From the NCBI GenBank assembly GCA_963741845.1, contig CAVUJV010000018.1, positions 51,542 through 115,541 on the forward strand: DNA of 64,000 nt, written 5' to 3'. The notes under the pieces were generated by a model. That model was not told the origin of the DNA. It searched no databases and saw nothing but the letters and a program-made list of their open reading frames with translations. Shown in pieces: positions 56,345-64,000 of the stretch (position 1 is its first letter; the number at the start of each line of letters is the position of its first letter). The DNA is from Roseiarcus sp963741845. GTDB taxonomy: Bacteria > Pseudomonadota > Alphaproteobacteria > Rhizobiales > Beijerinckiaceae. The translations under genes were made by a program, and so were the position numbers.

Positions 56345-56711
56345 GTCCGCTCCTCGCGTTTTGAGCGCAGGAGCTGGGCTGTCAGGCCTCAGGCTTGTCT
56401 TCGCCCCTGCCCTGCCCGCCGACCGCGAGGCGGTCGCACTGCAAGGGCGCGCGGAACGCGCGGGAGCGTACGACGCACCCTTGGCGGCGCGGCCGGCGCT
56501 AGCGGTAGCCATCCCTCTCTCCTTCGCTTCTCGCGCGAAGGATGGGAGGCGTCGGCGCGAACAAGAAACGCGGAACGATAGGAACGGAGCGATCAGATCG
56601 ACGCCCCTCGATCATCGCTATCCATCGATGATCATAACGAGGGCAGGAGTGGTCTACCGCGCTTGCGAAGAGGGTGAGCGCCAGTCGGAAGCCCTTTTGG
56701 CGGGATCTGCG
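56345..56711. other. Spacer with hairpin-forming repeats
   Basis: No supported gene in 367 bases. The Toprim frame stays open upstream to 56512 without good start or family match. GATCATCG (56610-56617) and CGATGATC (56626-56633) form an 8-bp inverted repeat with an 8-base loop; TCCTTCGC and GCGAAGGA near 56519-56542 form another. They may be terminators or the ends of a lost element. Confidence 0.4.
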
Positions 56712-57002
56712 TCACTTTTCGCGCTCATTCGGCTCGAGTGGAGGCCTCCGTGCTCGCAAGAGCTCGATACCGGCGCGGCCATATATGGCGCGCTCGAGCG
56801 TCTTGAGCCGATTGATGTGGCCTTCCGCCTGGCCGCTGCTCCAAGGCTCTGTGATGGCGTTCCTCACGGCCTGGATGTCGCGCATCAGCGTTCTTGCGAA
56901 CAGCTGCATTGAGGAGAGGCCGGATCGCCCGGCGTCATGAAGGAAACGGTCAAGCTTGCTTGGATTGGCGCCTGCAGAAGAAGACCGCGGAACCGCCCAA
57001 TC
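56712..57002 (-). pseudogene. ISL3-family transposase C-terminal remnant
   Basis: The minus-strand frame reads MQLFARTLMRDIQAVRNAIT, then EPWSSGQAEGHINRLKTLER and AIYGRAGIELLRARR before its stop at 56712. SSGQAEGHINRLKTLER-(A)IYGRAG is the conserved end of ISL3 transposases, including the catalytic Glu region. The rest of the enzyme, about 400 residues, is absent. It is the left neighbour of the toxin-antitoxin pair. Confidence 0.75.
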
Positions 57003-57127
57003 CATGAAAAATGATGAGAGTAGAGAGAGGCACGGCCGTCCGTCCGCCGCAAAGGGGCGTTCGGTGTGAATCGGCGTCGATCGACGCCAACTCATATCCT
57101 TGCGACGTTTGCAGTAGGTTGCGCTAA

Positions 57128-57160
57128 GGCGATATGCACCTATATTAAAGGCATATCGCC
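57128..57160. promoter_or_regulatory. Perfect inverted repeat flanking the -10 of the toxin-antitoxin operon
   Basis: GGCGATATGC (57128-57137) and GCATATCGCC (57151-57160) are exact reverse complements, separated by 13 bases. The spacer contains TATATTAAA, a good -10 candidate at 57141. The right arm is followed at once by AAGGAG, the ribosome site of the antitoxin gene (ATG 57173). The arrangement is that of an operator bound by the antitoxin or the complex for autorepression. Confidence 0.8.
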
Positions 57161-57172
57161 AAGGAGCGCCCC

Positions 57173-57592
57173 ATGAATCAATCCCATCCCTTACGAGCCG
57201 ATGATATCTCCGGAATTCGGGGGCAAACCCGCCGCGGGGTGATCGAAGCCACCCGGCAAGGCCTTCCCGTGTCCGGCATCGAGGAACTCCTGCGGTCCGG
57301 CCGGCTGACATTGTCTGAACTCGACCGGATTGTGCTGCCTCGCAAAACCTTGAGCCACAGGCGCAAGATCGGTCGGCTGACGCCGGAGCAGTCCGACCGG
57401 CTGGTCCGGGTGGTCCGGGTCCTTGCCGCCGCCGAGGAAACTTTTGGTTCGCAGGACAAGGCGTCTCGCTGGCTTCGGCGTCCGACACAGGCGCTGGAAG
57501 GCGAGGCGCCGCTCGAATTGCTCGACACGACTGAAGGGGCGAGAGAGGTTGAAGACCTCCTCCACCGGATCGACCATGGCCTCGCCGTTTGA
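57173..57592 (+). CDS. Antitoxin of the Xre/MbcA/ParS group (DUF2384)
   Basis: A 139-residue protein with AAGGAG 6 bases before ATG 57173. Residues 15-75 form a helical DNA-binding part (GIRGQTRRGVIEATRQGLPV, GIEELLRSGRLTLSELDRIV, LPRKTLSHRRKIG). Residues 85-135 form the DUF2384 toxin-binding domain (AAEETFGSQDKASRWLRRPT, APLELLDTTEGAREVEDLLH), with the conserved W-L-P/R-x-x-L-xG-x-x-P-x-x-L pattern. Its stop overlaps the toxin start by 4 bases. The long N-terminus before the helix-turn-helix is typical of the group. It should neutralise the RES toxin and bind the inverted repeat upstream. Confidence 0.88.
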   Translation: MNQSHPLRADDISGIRGQTRRGVIEATRQGLPVSGIEELLRSGRLTLSELDRIVLPRKTLSHRRKIGRLTPEQSDRLVRVVRVLAAAEETFGSQDKASRWLRRPTQALEGEAPLELLDTTEGAREVEDLLHRIDHGLAV

Positions 57593-58023
57593 CGACGGTC
57601 TGGCGAATTTGCCGACGCCCCTTCACTGACCTTTCGGGCGAGGGCGCCCGTCGATACGGCGGCCGATGGAATACGCCTGGTAGGCCGCTGGTCTACGCCG
57701 CGGAGACGGCGGCGCTCGCGGTGCTGGAGGTCCGTGTTCATCTCGACCTCGACTGGGACATGCTACCGGACGACTATGTGCTGGTAGCCATCGACATCGG
57801 CGCGCTCGTCCCGGAAACGGTCCACGAACTAACCGACGATCCGCGGGCCTCCGGCGACGCATGGATCCAGTCTCGGCGATCCGCGTTGCTGCGCGTCCCC
57901 TCATGGATCGTGCCGGAGTCCAGCAATGTCCTCATCAACCCGAGCCATCCGGATGCTTTGTCGATCCGGTTGGGCTCTATCCGACCATTCCGGTTTGATC
58001 GTCGACTGTGGGCGCCCCGATGA
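57589..58023 (+). CDS. RES-domain NAD+-degrading toxin
   Basis: A 144-residue protein from TTG 57589, overlapping the antitoxin stop (TTGA). The RES domain covers nearly the whole length: VWRICRRPFTDLSGEGARRY with the first Arg, then GGRWNTPGRPLVYAAETAAL with the second conserved Arg, Tyr and Glu. LRVPSWIVPESSNVLINPSH carries the conserved Ser/Asn loop, and the protein ends in IRPFRFDRRLW. Known RES toxins (Res, MbcT) break down NAD+ and stop growth until the antitoxin binds. All expected residues are present and the frame is intact. It is one of few undamaged genes in this mobile-element graveyard, as expected for an addiction module. Confidence 0.9.
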   Translation: MTTVWRICRRPFTDLSGEGARRYGGRWNTPGRPLVYAAETAALAVLEVRVHLDLDWDMLPDDYVLVAIDIGALVPETVHELTDDPRASGDAWIQSRRSALLRVPSWIVPESSNVLINPSHPDALSIRLGSIRPFRFDRRLWAPR

Positions 58024-58582
58024 ACTTGCGGAAGCGCGCGCAGGGAATGAGATTGACCGCGACATGCCGCAACTGTCGGATAACTGCAGTCCGGCGGTTA
58101 CCTTGAAGGCAGTCCGGCCGTCTTCCCTGTGCCGTCGGCTCTACCCAGCTTTCAAGCCCTTCGGCGCCTTGCCGAGAAAGCGCTTCGCCGCCGCCGTGAA
58201 GCGCGTCTGTGAGAGATAAAAATCGATCGTGTTGCCGTGCTTGTCCACGGCCCGGTAAAGATAGGCCCACCTGCCTCTGATCTTCACGTAAATCTCGTCC
58301 ACACGCCAACTCGTTGAGCGTGGCTGCCGCCATTGCCAACGCAGTCCTCTCAATCTCGGGCGCATATTCTGAACCCATCGGTAGAGGGTCGAATGGTCGA
58401 CGGAGACGCCGCGCTCACCCTCATCTGCTCAAGATCGCGGTAACTCACGCCGTAGCGGCAATACCATCGGACCGCCCAGAGCACGACCTCGCCTTCGAAA
58501 TGGCGACCCTTGAAATCCGACACGACCGCCCCCTGGCCAAGGAGCCATCCCGACGCAAAACCGGAACCTTTGCGACAGAGCC
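58024..58582 (-). mobile_element. IS6-family element, one end missing
   Basis: GGCTCTGTCGCAAAG is present on the minus strand at 58568-58582 and matches the IS6/IS26-type terminal repeat. The transposase remnant lies at 58141-58523, and the matching repeat at the other end is not found. The distal part (58024-58140) is not recognisable as IS6 and may be foreign. Confidence 0.65.
58141..58523 (-). pseudogene. IS6-family transposase, frameshifted and truncated
   Basis: From GTG 58523 the frame reads VSDFKGRHFEGEVVLWAVRW, then YCRYGVSYRDLEQM. After a frameshift near 58420 it continues ERGVSVDHSTLYRWVQNMRP and WRVDEIYVKIRGRWAYLYRA, the first catalytic Asp region. VDKHGNTIDFYLSQTR with the second Asp follows. 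The last third, with the catalytic Glu, is missing after RFLGKAPKGLKAG. It is clearly IS6 (IS26-like) by these blocks. Confidence 0.82.
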
Positions 58583-58624
58583 GTTTCGGGTGCGTTCAAA
58601 ATTTCCGCCGGCCCCGCTGAAGCA

Positions 58625-59579
58625 TCACCCCTTAGCCGCGTCTCGGGCGATGTCGGACAGAGTCTCGAAAACCGGTCCCCGCAACGGTATGCGGATGTGG
58701 AAGACTTCGCCGATCACCTGCGTCCAACCGTGCAGGAAATAGGTCCACCCATCCGCGATCTGCAGCTTCCGGCTCTTTTCCTGAGCGCGCGCCTGATCGA
58801 GAAAGACGAGATCGCCGCGATAGTTGAGGTCCCAAGCGATGGCCCGGTCCGGAAAGCGCGCGGCATCCGCGAGCGGCGAGCCGGGCGCGTCCTTGCCGAG
58901 CCCGGTTGCGTTGACGACCAGCGAGCCAGGACACAGACCGGCGAGCGTCGCGTCATTGTCGCCCGCCTGCCGGGCAAGCACATATTCGGTTGGGACGCCG
59001 GAATAGAGCTGCGCGTGGATGCGTCGAAATCTCCTCGAGACGTTCCGGACTACGGTCCGACACCACGATGCGCGAGGGCCGATCAGCCCCCCGGGAGGCC
59101 TGCAAGAGATGCCAGGTCAGCGCGATGGTCGAGCCGCCGGCGCCCATCGAGAACGCCTCGGCCCCGGTCCGCTCGAAGTGGCGTTCTGGCAGGAGGTCGT
59201 CGAGCGCGAGGCCCGAGGAAATGGGGTCCTTGGCATGACAGACAAGCTGCCCGTCCTGTTTGGAAAGGCAACTCGTTTCGCCCATGAGAAGCGCATGTGG
59301 ATCGACGATGTCGAACAGGTTGCGGCAGGCGTGATAGAGGTCGATCTTGTGCGTCGTAACCAGCGCGCCAAGCGACAGAGGATCATCCTTAAGAAAGGAG
59401 ACCGCCGCGCGATAGGCGTCTGGGGGCGCATGCAGCGGAAAGTCGACGCCCTTGATGACGGCGCCGGCTAAGCCGAGCTGTTCGGCCCAGGCCGGGAAAA
59501 CCTTCATGATCGAGCTCTTCGTCGTCGTGACGCCGAAGAAATAGAGGGTGGGAGCGGTCGCGGGTTCAAGCGGCGTCAT
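58625..59579 (-). pseudogene. Shikimate-dehydrogenase-like enzyme, one-base frameshift
   Basis: Two frames join near 59025 into a protein of about 318 residues. The first has TLYFFGVTTTKSSIMKVFPA (substrate-binding Ser-x-Ser analogue), LGALVTTHKIDLYHACRNLF with the catalytic Lys in TTHK, and FSMGAGGSTIALTWHLL with a GAGGS nucleotide-binding loop. The second resumes SGVPTEYVLARQAGDNDATL, NATGLGKDAPGSPL and WDLNYRGDLVFLDQA. True AroE has 270-280 residues; this longer form and its sugar neighbours suggest a specialised AroE-like polyol or sugar-acid dehydrogenase rather than shikimate synthesis. It starts 15 bases after the isomerase gene stop, in the same operon. Confidence 0.75.
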
Positions 59580-59594
59580 CGGCCCGGCTCACGC

Positions 59595-60221
59595 TCACGA
59601 AGCGGCGGCGTAGACGCGCTCGATGCGCGAAGCAGTCCGTCCCCGGTAGCCGGCGTTGTCCACCAGCGCCCACCCGCCCTTGCCATCGTCGACGACCCGC
59701 TTCCTCATGCCGCCCGCCTCCTCGATGATCGCGTAATCCTGTCCGGAATCGGCCGGATAGACGAAGGTCATCACCAGATCGCCAGAGCCGATATTGACAG
59801 AGCGATGGATCCAGTAGGGCGGAACATAACAGAGCACGCGCGGCCCGATCTCGACAGCGCGAATTTCGCCCTCCGGCAATTCGAGCAGCATGAGCCCGCT
59901 TCCGCTCTCGCCATAGTACATTTCCGGCCGGTTCGCATTGTCGTGGATATGGCCTCGGGTAAGAAAATACTCGCGCCCGACTTTGCCCGGGCGCATCCGC
60001 GTGACGCCGACGATCATGTCGCCCGGATTTGCGGACGGCCGGTAGTCAGTGACCTCGTAGACAACATCTCCGCCGTGCTCGCGCTTGAGGGCGGCGAAGG
60101 CCGCTGAATCCTCGTATAGTCCGTCGAGGTCCGCGAGGGTCTTCAGATATCGGCCGGTCGCACCCGCGAGTTCGCCGCGCGCGACATCTACGCGGCAGAC
60201 GCCCGGCTCCAGAAGCTTCAT
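59595..60221 (-). CDS. Cupin-type glucose-6-phosphate isomerase
   Basis: A 208-residue cupin of the archaeal/alternative phosphoglucose isomerase family (GPI). The metal-binding cupin motif reads TRGHIHDNANRPEMYYGESG near residues 88-107, with two His and a Glu as ligands. PPYWIHRSVNIGSGDLVMTF follows, with the third His. GDMIVGVTRMRPGKVGREYF precedes the motif as in that family. The reaction is glucose-6-P to fructose-6-P or an analogous ketose-aldose exchange. In bacteria such genes usually sit in carbohydrate operons rather than glycolysis clusters. It heads the leftward pair with the AroE-like gene, and the FGGY kinase lies divergently. Confidence 0.85.
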   Translation of the reverse strand: MKLLEPGVCRVDVARGELAGATGRYLKTLADLDGLYEDSAAFAALKREHGGDVVYEVTDYRPSANPGDMIVGVTRMRPGKVGREYFLTRGHIHDNANRPEMYYGESGSGLMLLELPEGEIRAVEIGPRVLCYVPPYWIHRSVNIGSGDLVMTFVYPADSGQDYAIIEEAGGMRKRVVDDGKGGWALVDNAGYRGRTASRIERVYAAAS

Positions 60222-60426
60222 CTGCCTGTCCCTTGCCGTCTTAACCGGGCATAGTCCTCCCCGGTCTCATAAGTCGAGATTACATTTTTGGGCGACAAGC
60301 CAAGCGATCAAGGAGGAAACGCGGTGACGGCAGCCCCTTCCGCCCTAACGGCTCGCGCCCGCTCTTGCAACCTGCGCCCGCGCGGCGCAGTCGCAAGGCC
60401 GGCCGGCCTGCGGATGCGGTGAAGAG
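60222..60426. promoter_or_regulatory. Divergent spacer between isomerase and kinase genes
   Basis: 205 bases that must carry promoters for both directions. AT-rich bases at 60268-60295 (TCATAAGTCGAGATTACATT) stand out. No operator or clear promoter consensus was fixed by eye, and no regulator gene lies in view. Confidence 0.4.
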
Positions 60427-61941
60427 ATGGCGCGCGACTTGACGCTTTCCATCGACGTCGGCACCGGCAGCGTCCGCGCCGCGCTCGTCGATTTGTCGGG
60501 GGCGATCGTACACATCGCCGCGCGCGAGCACGATCAAATCGTGCCGCAATTCGGCTGGGCCGAGCAGAGGCCGCTCGACTGGTGGGCGGGGGTGTCCGCC
60601 TCGATCCGGGACGCGCTCGGCGCTGTCGAAGGCGCGCGGGAGCGCGTTGCCGCGGTATGCGCCTGCGGTCAGATGCACGGGACCGTGCTGGTCGACGAAG
60701 CGGGGCGGCCAACACGCGAGACGGCGCCCCTGTGGAACGACAAGCGCACGGCGACAATCGTCGCAGATTTCGAATGCGAGCACGGGGCGTCCGCTTACCT
60801 CGCCGAAAGCGGCAATCCGCCGACGCCCGCATGGCCTGCTTTCAAGCTGATGTGGCTCAGGCGGAACGACCCGCGCGCTTATGACGCCGCGCGCATGGTT
60901 CTCATGCCGAAGGATTACGTCAATCTCCGCCTGACCGGCGAGATGGCGATGGATTCCGGCGACGCGTCGTGCAGTTTCCTGATGAATCCACGAACCCGTA
61001 GCTGGTCGGAAGCAATGATCGGGCTGCTCGGCCTGGACGGCGACAAGCTGCCGCCCATTCGCGAGCCGCTGGAGATCCTCGGCACGATCATGGCTTCGGC
61101 TGCGGCCGACACAGGATTGCAGGAAGGCACGCCCGTGCTGGTCGGCGGCGCCGACTACCCGATGGCCCTCCTGGGTTCGGGCGCTTGTCGGCCCGGCCTC
61201 GCCTCCGACGTGACCGGGACGTCCTGCATTCTCACGCTTATCGCCGACGCCCCGCTTCTCGACCCCGAAGTCTGCAACGTCGCGACGATCGAGGGGCATT
61301 GGGGACCATTCGTCCTCCTCGAAACCGGCGGGGACGCCATGCGCTGGGCGCGGCGCGCCTTTCACGAAAGGACGCTGACCTACGACGACATGACCGCGCG
61401 CGCCGCCGCCGCGCCCGCGGGTTCGGACGGCCTGTTCTTCATGCCTTACCTTACGGGTGAGAGGCTGGGGGCGCATCGCAACGCGCGCGCGCAGTTCTTC
61501 GGGCTGGGCGCGGGGCACGGCCTCGCGCATCTCCACCGCGCAATTCTCGAAGGCGTCGCCTTCGCCGCCGCCCGACACCTGCGGATCATGGAAAAGACCG
61601 CCGGACATAAAATCGAGCGGGTCATCGCCTCGGGCGGCGGCGCCAAAACGCCGCTGTGGCTGAAGATCAAGGCGAGCGCCTACGGCGTGCCGATCGTCGT
61701 TCCGAAAGAGCCGGAATGCGGCGTCATCGGCTGCGCCGCGCTCGCCGCGACCGCGACGGGCCGTTACGCACGGCTCGAAGACGCCGTCGCCGGCTATGTG
61801 CGCTATGTCGACGAGACGTCACCCGATCCCAACTGGGCGCAGACCTATGCGCGCATGCAACCGATCTTCGACCGGATCTACGCCCATTCGCAGGCGCTCT
61901 ACGACGACCTCGACACGCTTGCCGCCGCGCCGGCGCCATGA
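60427..61941 (+). CDS. FGGY-family carbohydrate kinase (xylulokinase-like)
   Basis: A 504-residue kinase from ATG 60427. The N-terminal half starts LTLSIDVGTGSVRAALVDLS, the phosphate-1 motif, and has VCACGQMHGTVLVDEAGRP (substrate loop) and FKLMWLRRNDPRAYD. The C-terminal half has VLVGGADYPMALLGSGACRP with the catalytic Asp, then DVTGTSCILTLIADAPLL and VIASGGGAKTPLWLKIKASA, the ATP-binding FGGY signature region. The QMHG motif is closest to xylulokinases. It phosphorylates a keto-sugar or polyol made by neighbouring enzymes; substrate unproved. Confidence 0.87.
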   Translation: MARDLTLSIDVGTGSVRAALVDLSGAIVHIAAREHDQIVPQFGWAEQRPLDWWAGVSASIRDALGAVEGARERVAAVCACGQMHGTVLVDEAGRPTRETAPLWNDKRTATIVADFECEHGASAYLAESGNPPTPAWPAFKLMWLRRNDPRAYDAARMVLMPKDYVNLRLTGEMAMDSGDASCSFLMNPRTRSWSEAMIGLLGLDGDKLPPIREPLEILGTIMASAAADTGLQEGTPVLVGGADYPMALLGSGACRPGLASDVTGTSCILTLIADAPLLDPEVCNVATIEGHWGPFVLLETGGDAMRWARRAFHERTLTYDDMTARAAAAPAGSDGLFFMPYLTGERLGAHRNARAQFFGLGAGHGLAHLHRAILEGVAFAAARHLRIMEKTAGHKIERVIASGGGAKTPLWLKIKASAYGVPIVVPKEPECGVIGCAALAATATGRYARLEDAVAGYVRYVDETSPDPNWAQTYARMQPIFDRIYAHSQALYDDLDTLAAAPAP

Positions 61942-61963
61942 CTCACCATGCCCTCCGGCAAAT

Positions 61964-63013
61964 TCACGCAATTCGATCGCCGGAAGCTTTATCGAACAGG
62001 TGCAGCGCCGTATCGGCGAAATCGATGCCGACCGCGTCGCCGTCCGGCCGATTGAAGGTTTTGTCCGCCTTCACGGCGATCGTGCCCGCGCCGACACGGC
62101 AGGTGACGAGGGTATGGTCCCCCATGAGTTCGGTCGCATACACTTCGCCAACGACTTTGCCGGAGCCGCGCTCGGTCACTTTGCAGTCCTCCGACCGCAC
62201 GCCGGCGACTGCGCTTTTCCGGGTTGTGTTGCGTCCGGTCCCAAAACTGCCGCCCGGACCCGAGAAAAGCCCGTCCGCCAGATCACCCTCGAGGAAGTTC
62301 ATTGGCGGCGAGCCGATGAAGCCGGCGACGAACAGGTTGGCGGGGGTATTGTAGATATTCGCGGGCGTATCGAGCTGCTGCAGCACGCCTTTTTCGAGCA
62401 AAGCGACGCGATGGGCCAGAGTCATCGCCTCGACCTGGTCGTGGGTGACATAGATTGTGGTGATGCCGAGCTTGTGCTGCATGTGCTTGAGCTCCGCGCG
62501 CATGTAGCCACGAAGTTTCGCGTCAAGATTGGAGAGCGGCTCGTCCATCAAAAAGGCTGCCGGCCGGCGGATCATCGCCCGCGCGAGGGCGACCCGCTGG
62601 CGCTGACCGCCAGACAATTGCCGCGGATAGCGCTCAAGCAACGAATCAAGCTGCACCTGCTGCGCAACGTCGCGGACTGCGCCCTCGACCTCCGCGTTCG
62701 GCCTACGCCGGACGGTCAGCGGATAGGCGATGTTGGCGAATACGGTCATGTGGGGATAAAGCGCGTAAGACTGGAAGACCATCGCGATGTCGCGATACTT
62801 CGGCAGCACATGGGTGACGTCACGCTCGCCGATCTGGATGCGGCCGGCGCTTACCGACTCAAGTCCGGCGATCATGCGTAGAGCCGTCGTCTTGCCTGAA
62901 CCTGAGGCGCCGAGAAGCACAAGAAACTCCCCGTCCTGGACCTCGAGATTCAGGCCCTTGACGACTTCGACGGCGCCGAAGGCCTTGTAGATGTTTTCGA
63001 GCTTCACCCGCAT
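61964..63013 (-). CDS. Sugar/polyol ABC transporter ATP-binding protein (MalK/UgpC type)
   Basis: A 349-residue ATPase from ATG 63013. Walker A is GASGSGKTTALRMIAG near residue 37; the Q-loop is VFQSYALYPHMTVFANIAYP; the signature LSGGQRQRVALARAM is followed by FLMDEPLSNLDAKLR and the switch His in YVTHDQVEAMTLA. Residues 235-349 form the OB-fold regulatory domain (VAGVRSEDCKVTERGSGKVV). This form serves CUT1-type importers for sugars, polyols and glycerol-phosphate. It begins 10 bases after the permease gene stop. Confidence 0.9.
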   Translation of the reverse strand: MRVKLENIYKAFGAVEVVKGLNLEVQDGEFLVLLGASGSGKTTALRMIAGLESVSAGRIQIGERDVTHVLPKYRDIAMVFQSYALYPHMTVFANIAYPLTVRRRPNAEVEGAVRDVAQQVQLDSLLERYPRQLSGGQRQRVALARAMIRRPAAFLMDEPLSNLDAKLRGYMRAELKHMQHKLGITTIYVTHDQVEAMTLAHRVALLEKGVLQQLDTPANIYNTPANLFVAGFIGSPPMNFLEGDLADGLFSGPGGSFGTGRNTTRKSAVAGVRSEDCKVTERGSGKVVGEVYATELMGDHTLVTCRVGAGTIAVKADKTFNRPDGDAVGIDFADTALHLFDKASGDRIA

Positions 63014-63023
63014 CGTAAAGCGC

Positions 63024-64000
63024 CTACCCCTTGACCGCGCCGACCAGCAGGCCGCGCGCAATATGCTTCTGGAGGAACGCCGCAATGACGATGACGGGCA
63101 CGATCATGATGACGATCAGAACCGACATGTACCACCATTGCGGCCCCCTCGTCGTGTTCTGCGCCGCCACCAGCACCGGCATGGTTTGAGCGTTGGCGTT
63201 GGTAAGGAAGAGGGCGAGCAGGAACTCGTTCCAGGAGAGGATCAGCACCAGCATGAAGGTCGCGGCCAGACCTGAGCGCACAAGCGGCAGAGCGATGGTG
63301 AAAAAGACGCGAAACTTCGAGGCCCCGTCGATCTCGGCGCTTTCCTCGAGATCGATCGGCACGCCGGCGAAGAAGTCGCGCGTGAGCCACACGACGATCG
63401 GCAGGTTGACCCCTGTATAGGTCGTGATGAGCGCGAATTGCGTGTCGAGCAGCCTGAGGTGCTGGAACATCACATAGATCGGGAGAACGGCGACGATCGG
63501 CGGCATGATCCGGTTTGAGATCATCCAGAACTCGATGTCGTTGTTGCCGACCGCCGCCTTGAAGCGGCGGACAAACGTGCCGAGCGCAAGCAGGAATAGG
63601 CGACAGCTACTGCGAGCGCCACGGGCCACGGGACATCGAACGCCGCGACGGCCACGATCACCGCGATGAGCAAGATGATGAAGGTCGCGATCGCGGCGAG
63701 CTTGACCTGGAATTTGATGCGCACCAGCGCATATGCCGCGAGCGTGCCGATGAGAATTGCCAGCGCCGTGCTCGACAGCGCCACCACCAGCGAATTGAGA
63801 TAGGGACCAAGCGTATTGTTCTGCAGCAGCATGAAATTCCATGCGTGCAGCGACGGACTGAAGTCGACGAACGGAATGTAGTACGGGCCGCTGTCGACCG
63901 CGACCTTGATCTTGAACGAGGTCACCAGCACCCAATAGAGCGGGAACAGGACTACGAGCGTCCAGAACGCGAGAATAGCGTAGACGAGGAGCTTCGGCGT
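63024..64000 (-). pseudogene. Sugar ABC transporter permease (MalG type), frameshifted, cut by window edge
   Basis: The frame is open from base 64000 leftwards and reads TPKLLVYAILAFWTLVVLFP, the first transmembrane helix of a MalG-type permease. It then has YYIPFVDFSPSLHAWNF and NSLVVALSSTALAILIGTLA. Near 63600 the sense moves to another frame, which continues FWMISNRIMPPIVAVLPIYV, then the ATPase-contact EAA loop in DLEESAEIDGASKFRVFFTI. It ends ARGLLVGAVKG, the usual MalG C-terminus, at 63024. If the frame is restored it is a normal CUT1 permease. The first codons and the partner MalF-type permease and binding protein lie beyond the window. Confidence 0.83.

Noticed and set aside
56345..56512. 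N-terminal extension of the Toprim protein to 56512
   Set aside because: The added residues are Ala/Arg/Ser-rich without a family match, and the ATG at 56344 has a good ribosome site.
1..64000. tRNA, rRNA, riboswitch or phage integrase attachment sites
   Set aside because: None could be recognised by eye. Cloverleaf and covariance searches were not possible, so absence is only provisional.

Overview
The window is a high-GC chromosome or megaplasmid segment from an alphaproteobacterium, most likely Hyphomicrobiales (the Methylobacterium/Methylocystis/Beijerinckia neighbourhood). The grounds are codon use, a cyclic beta-1,2-glucan synthase (NdvB/ChvB type), PRC-barrel and small ECF sigma genes, a CheB-CheR-kinase hybrid, and a RepC remnant of the repABC plasmid type. 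The genus assignment is inference. No rRNA, tRNA or CRISPR array was seen.

Layout. (1) 1-10.6 kb: the end of an alpha/beta hydrolase, an IS630 scar, then an eight-gene leftward operon. It holds two vanillin/salicylaldehyde-type aldehyde dehydrogenases, a Liv-type ABC importer (binding protein, two ATPases, two permeases) and a coniferyl-alcohol-dehydrogenase-like SDR. A divergent AraC-family regulator sits at its head. I read it as uptake and stepwise oxidation of an aromatic alcohol or aldehyde. (2) 10.7-11.7 kb: IS630 and IS1182-like scars. (3) 11.8-15.5 kb: a SNF2 helicase translationally coupled to a SWIM zinc-finger protein. (4) 15.6-34.7 kb: a stress and signalling island with a single-domain response regulator, a shortened Dps, a giant CheB-CheR-PAS-kinase-REC-FixJ hybrid, a PRC-barrel protein, an ECF sigma factor, a fatty-acid desaturase, a small membrane protein and the cyclic glucan synthase. 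An 11-bp motif recurs seven times in its intergenic spaces, mostly reading towards the nearby genes. (5) 34.7-45.4 kb: accessory DNA with repC, IS110 and NnrS remnants, an intact IS256-type element, a tail-anchored small protein, a Sel1-repeat lipoprotein-like secreted protein, a 1409-residue autotransporter and an intact IS5/IS427-type element. (6) 45.4-52.6 kb: a ribose-type sugar ABC transporter with a divergent GntR regulator, an enolase-superfamily dehydratase and a rhamnose-mutarotase-like protein: a deoxysugar or sugar-acid catabolic locus. (7) 52.7-58.6 kb: a mobile graveyard (IS91, IS256, ISL3, IS6) around a broken Toprim gene and an apparently intact Xre/RES toxin-antitoxin pair with a perfect inverted-repeat operator. 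(8) 58.6-64 kb: a second sugar locus with a shikimate-dehydrogenase-like enzyme, a cupin-type glucose-6-phosphate isomerase, an FGGY kinase and a MalK/MalG-type importer running off the right edge.

A striking feature is the number of otherwise well-conserved genes broken by one or two single-base shifts: aldehyde dehydrogenase, SWIM protein, hybrid kinase (twice), PRC-barrel protein, sigma factor, glucan synthase, AroE-like enzyme and ABC permease. Domain homology continues smoothly across each break, so indel errors in the assembly are a serious possibility. I mark these genes as frameshifted and describe the product that would be made if the frame were restored.
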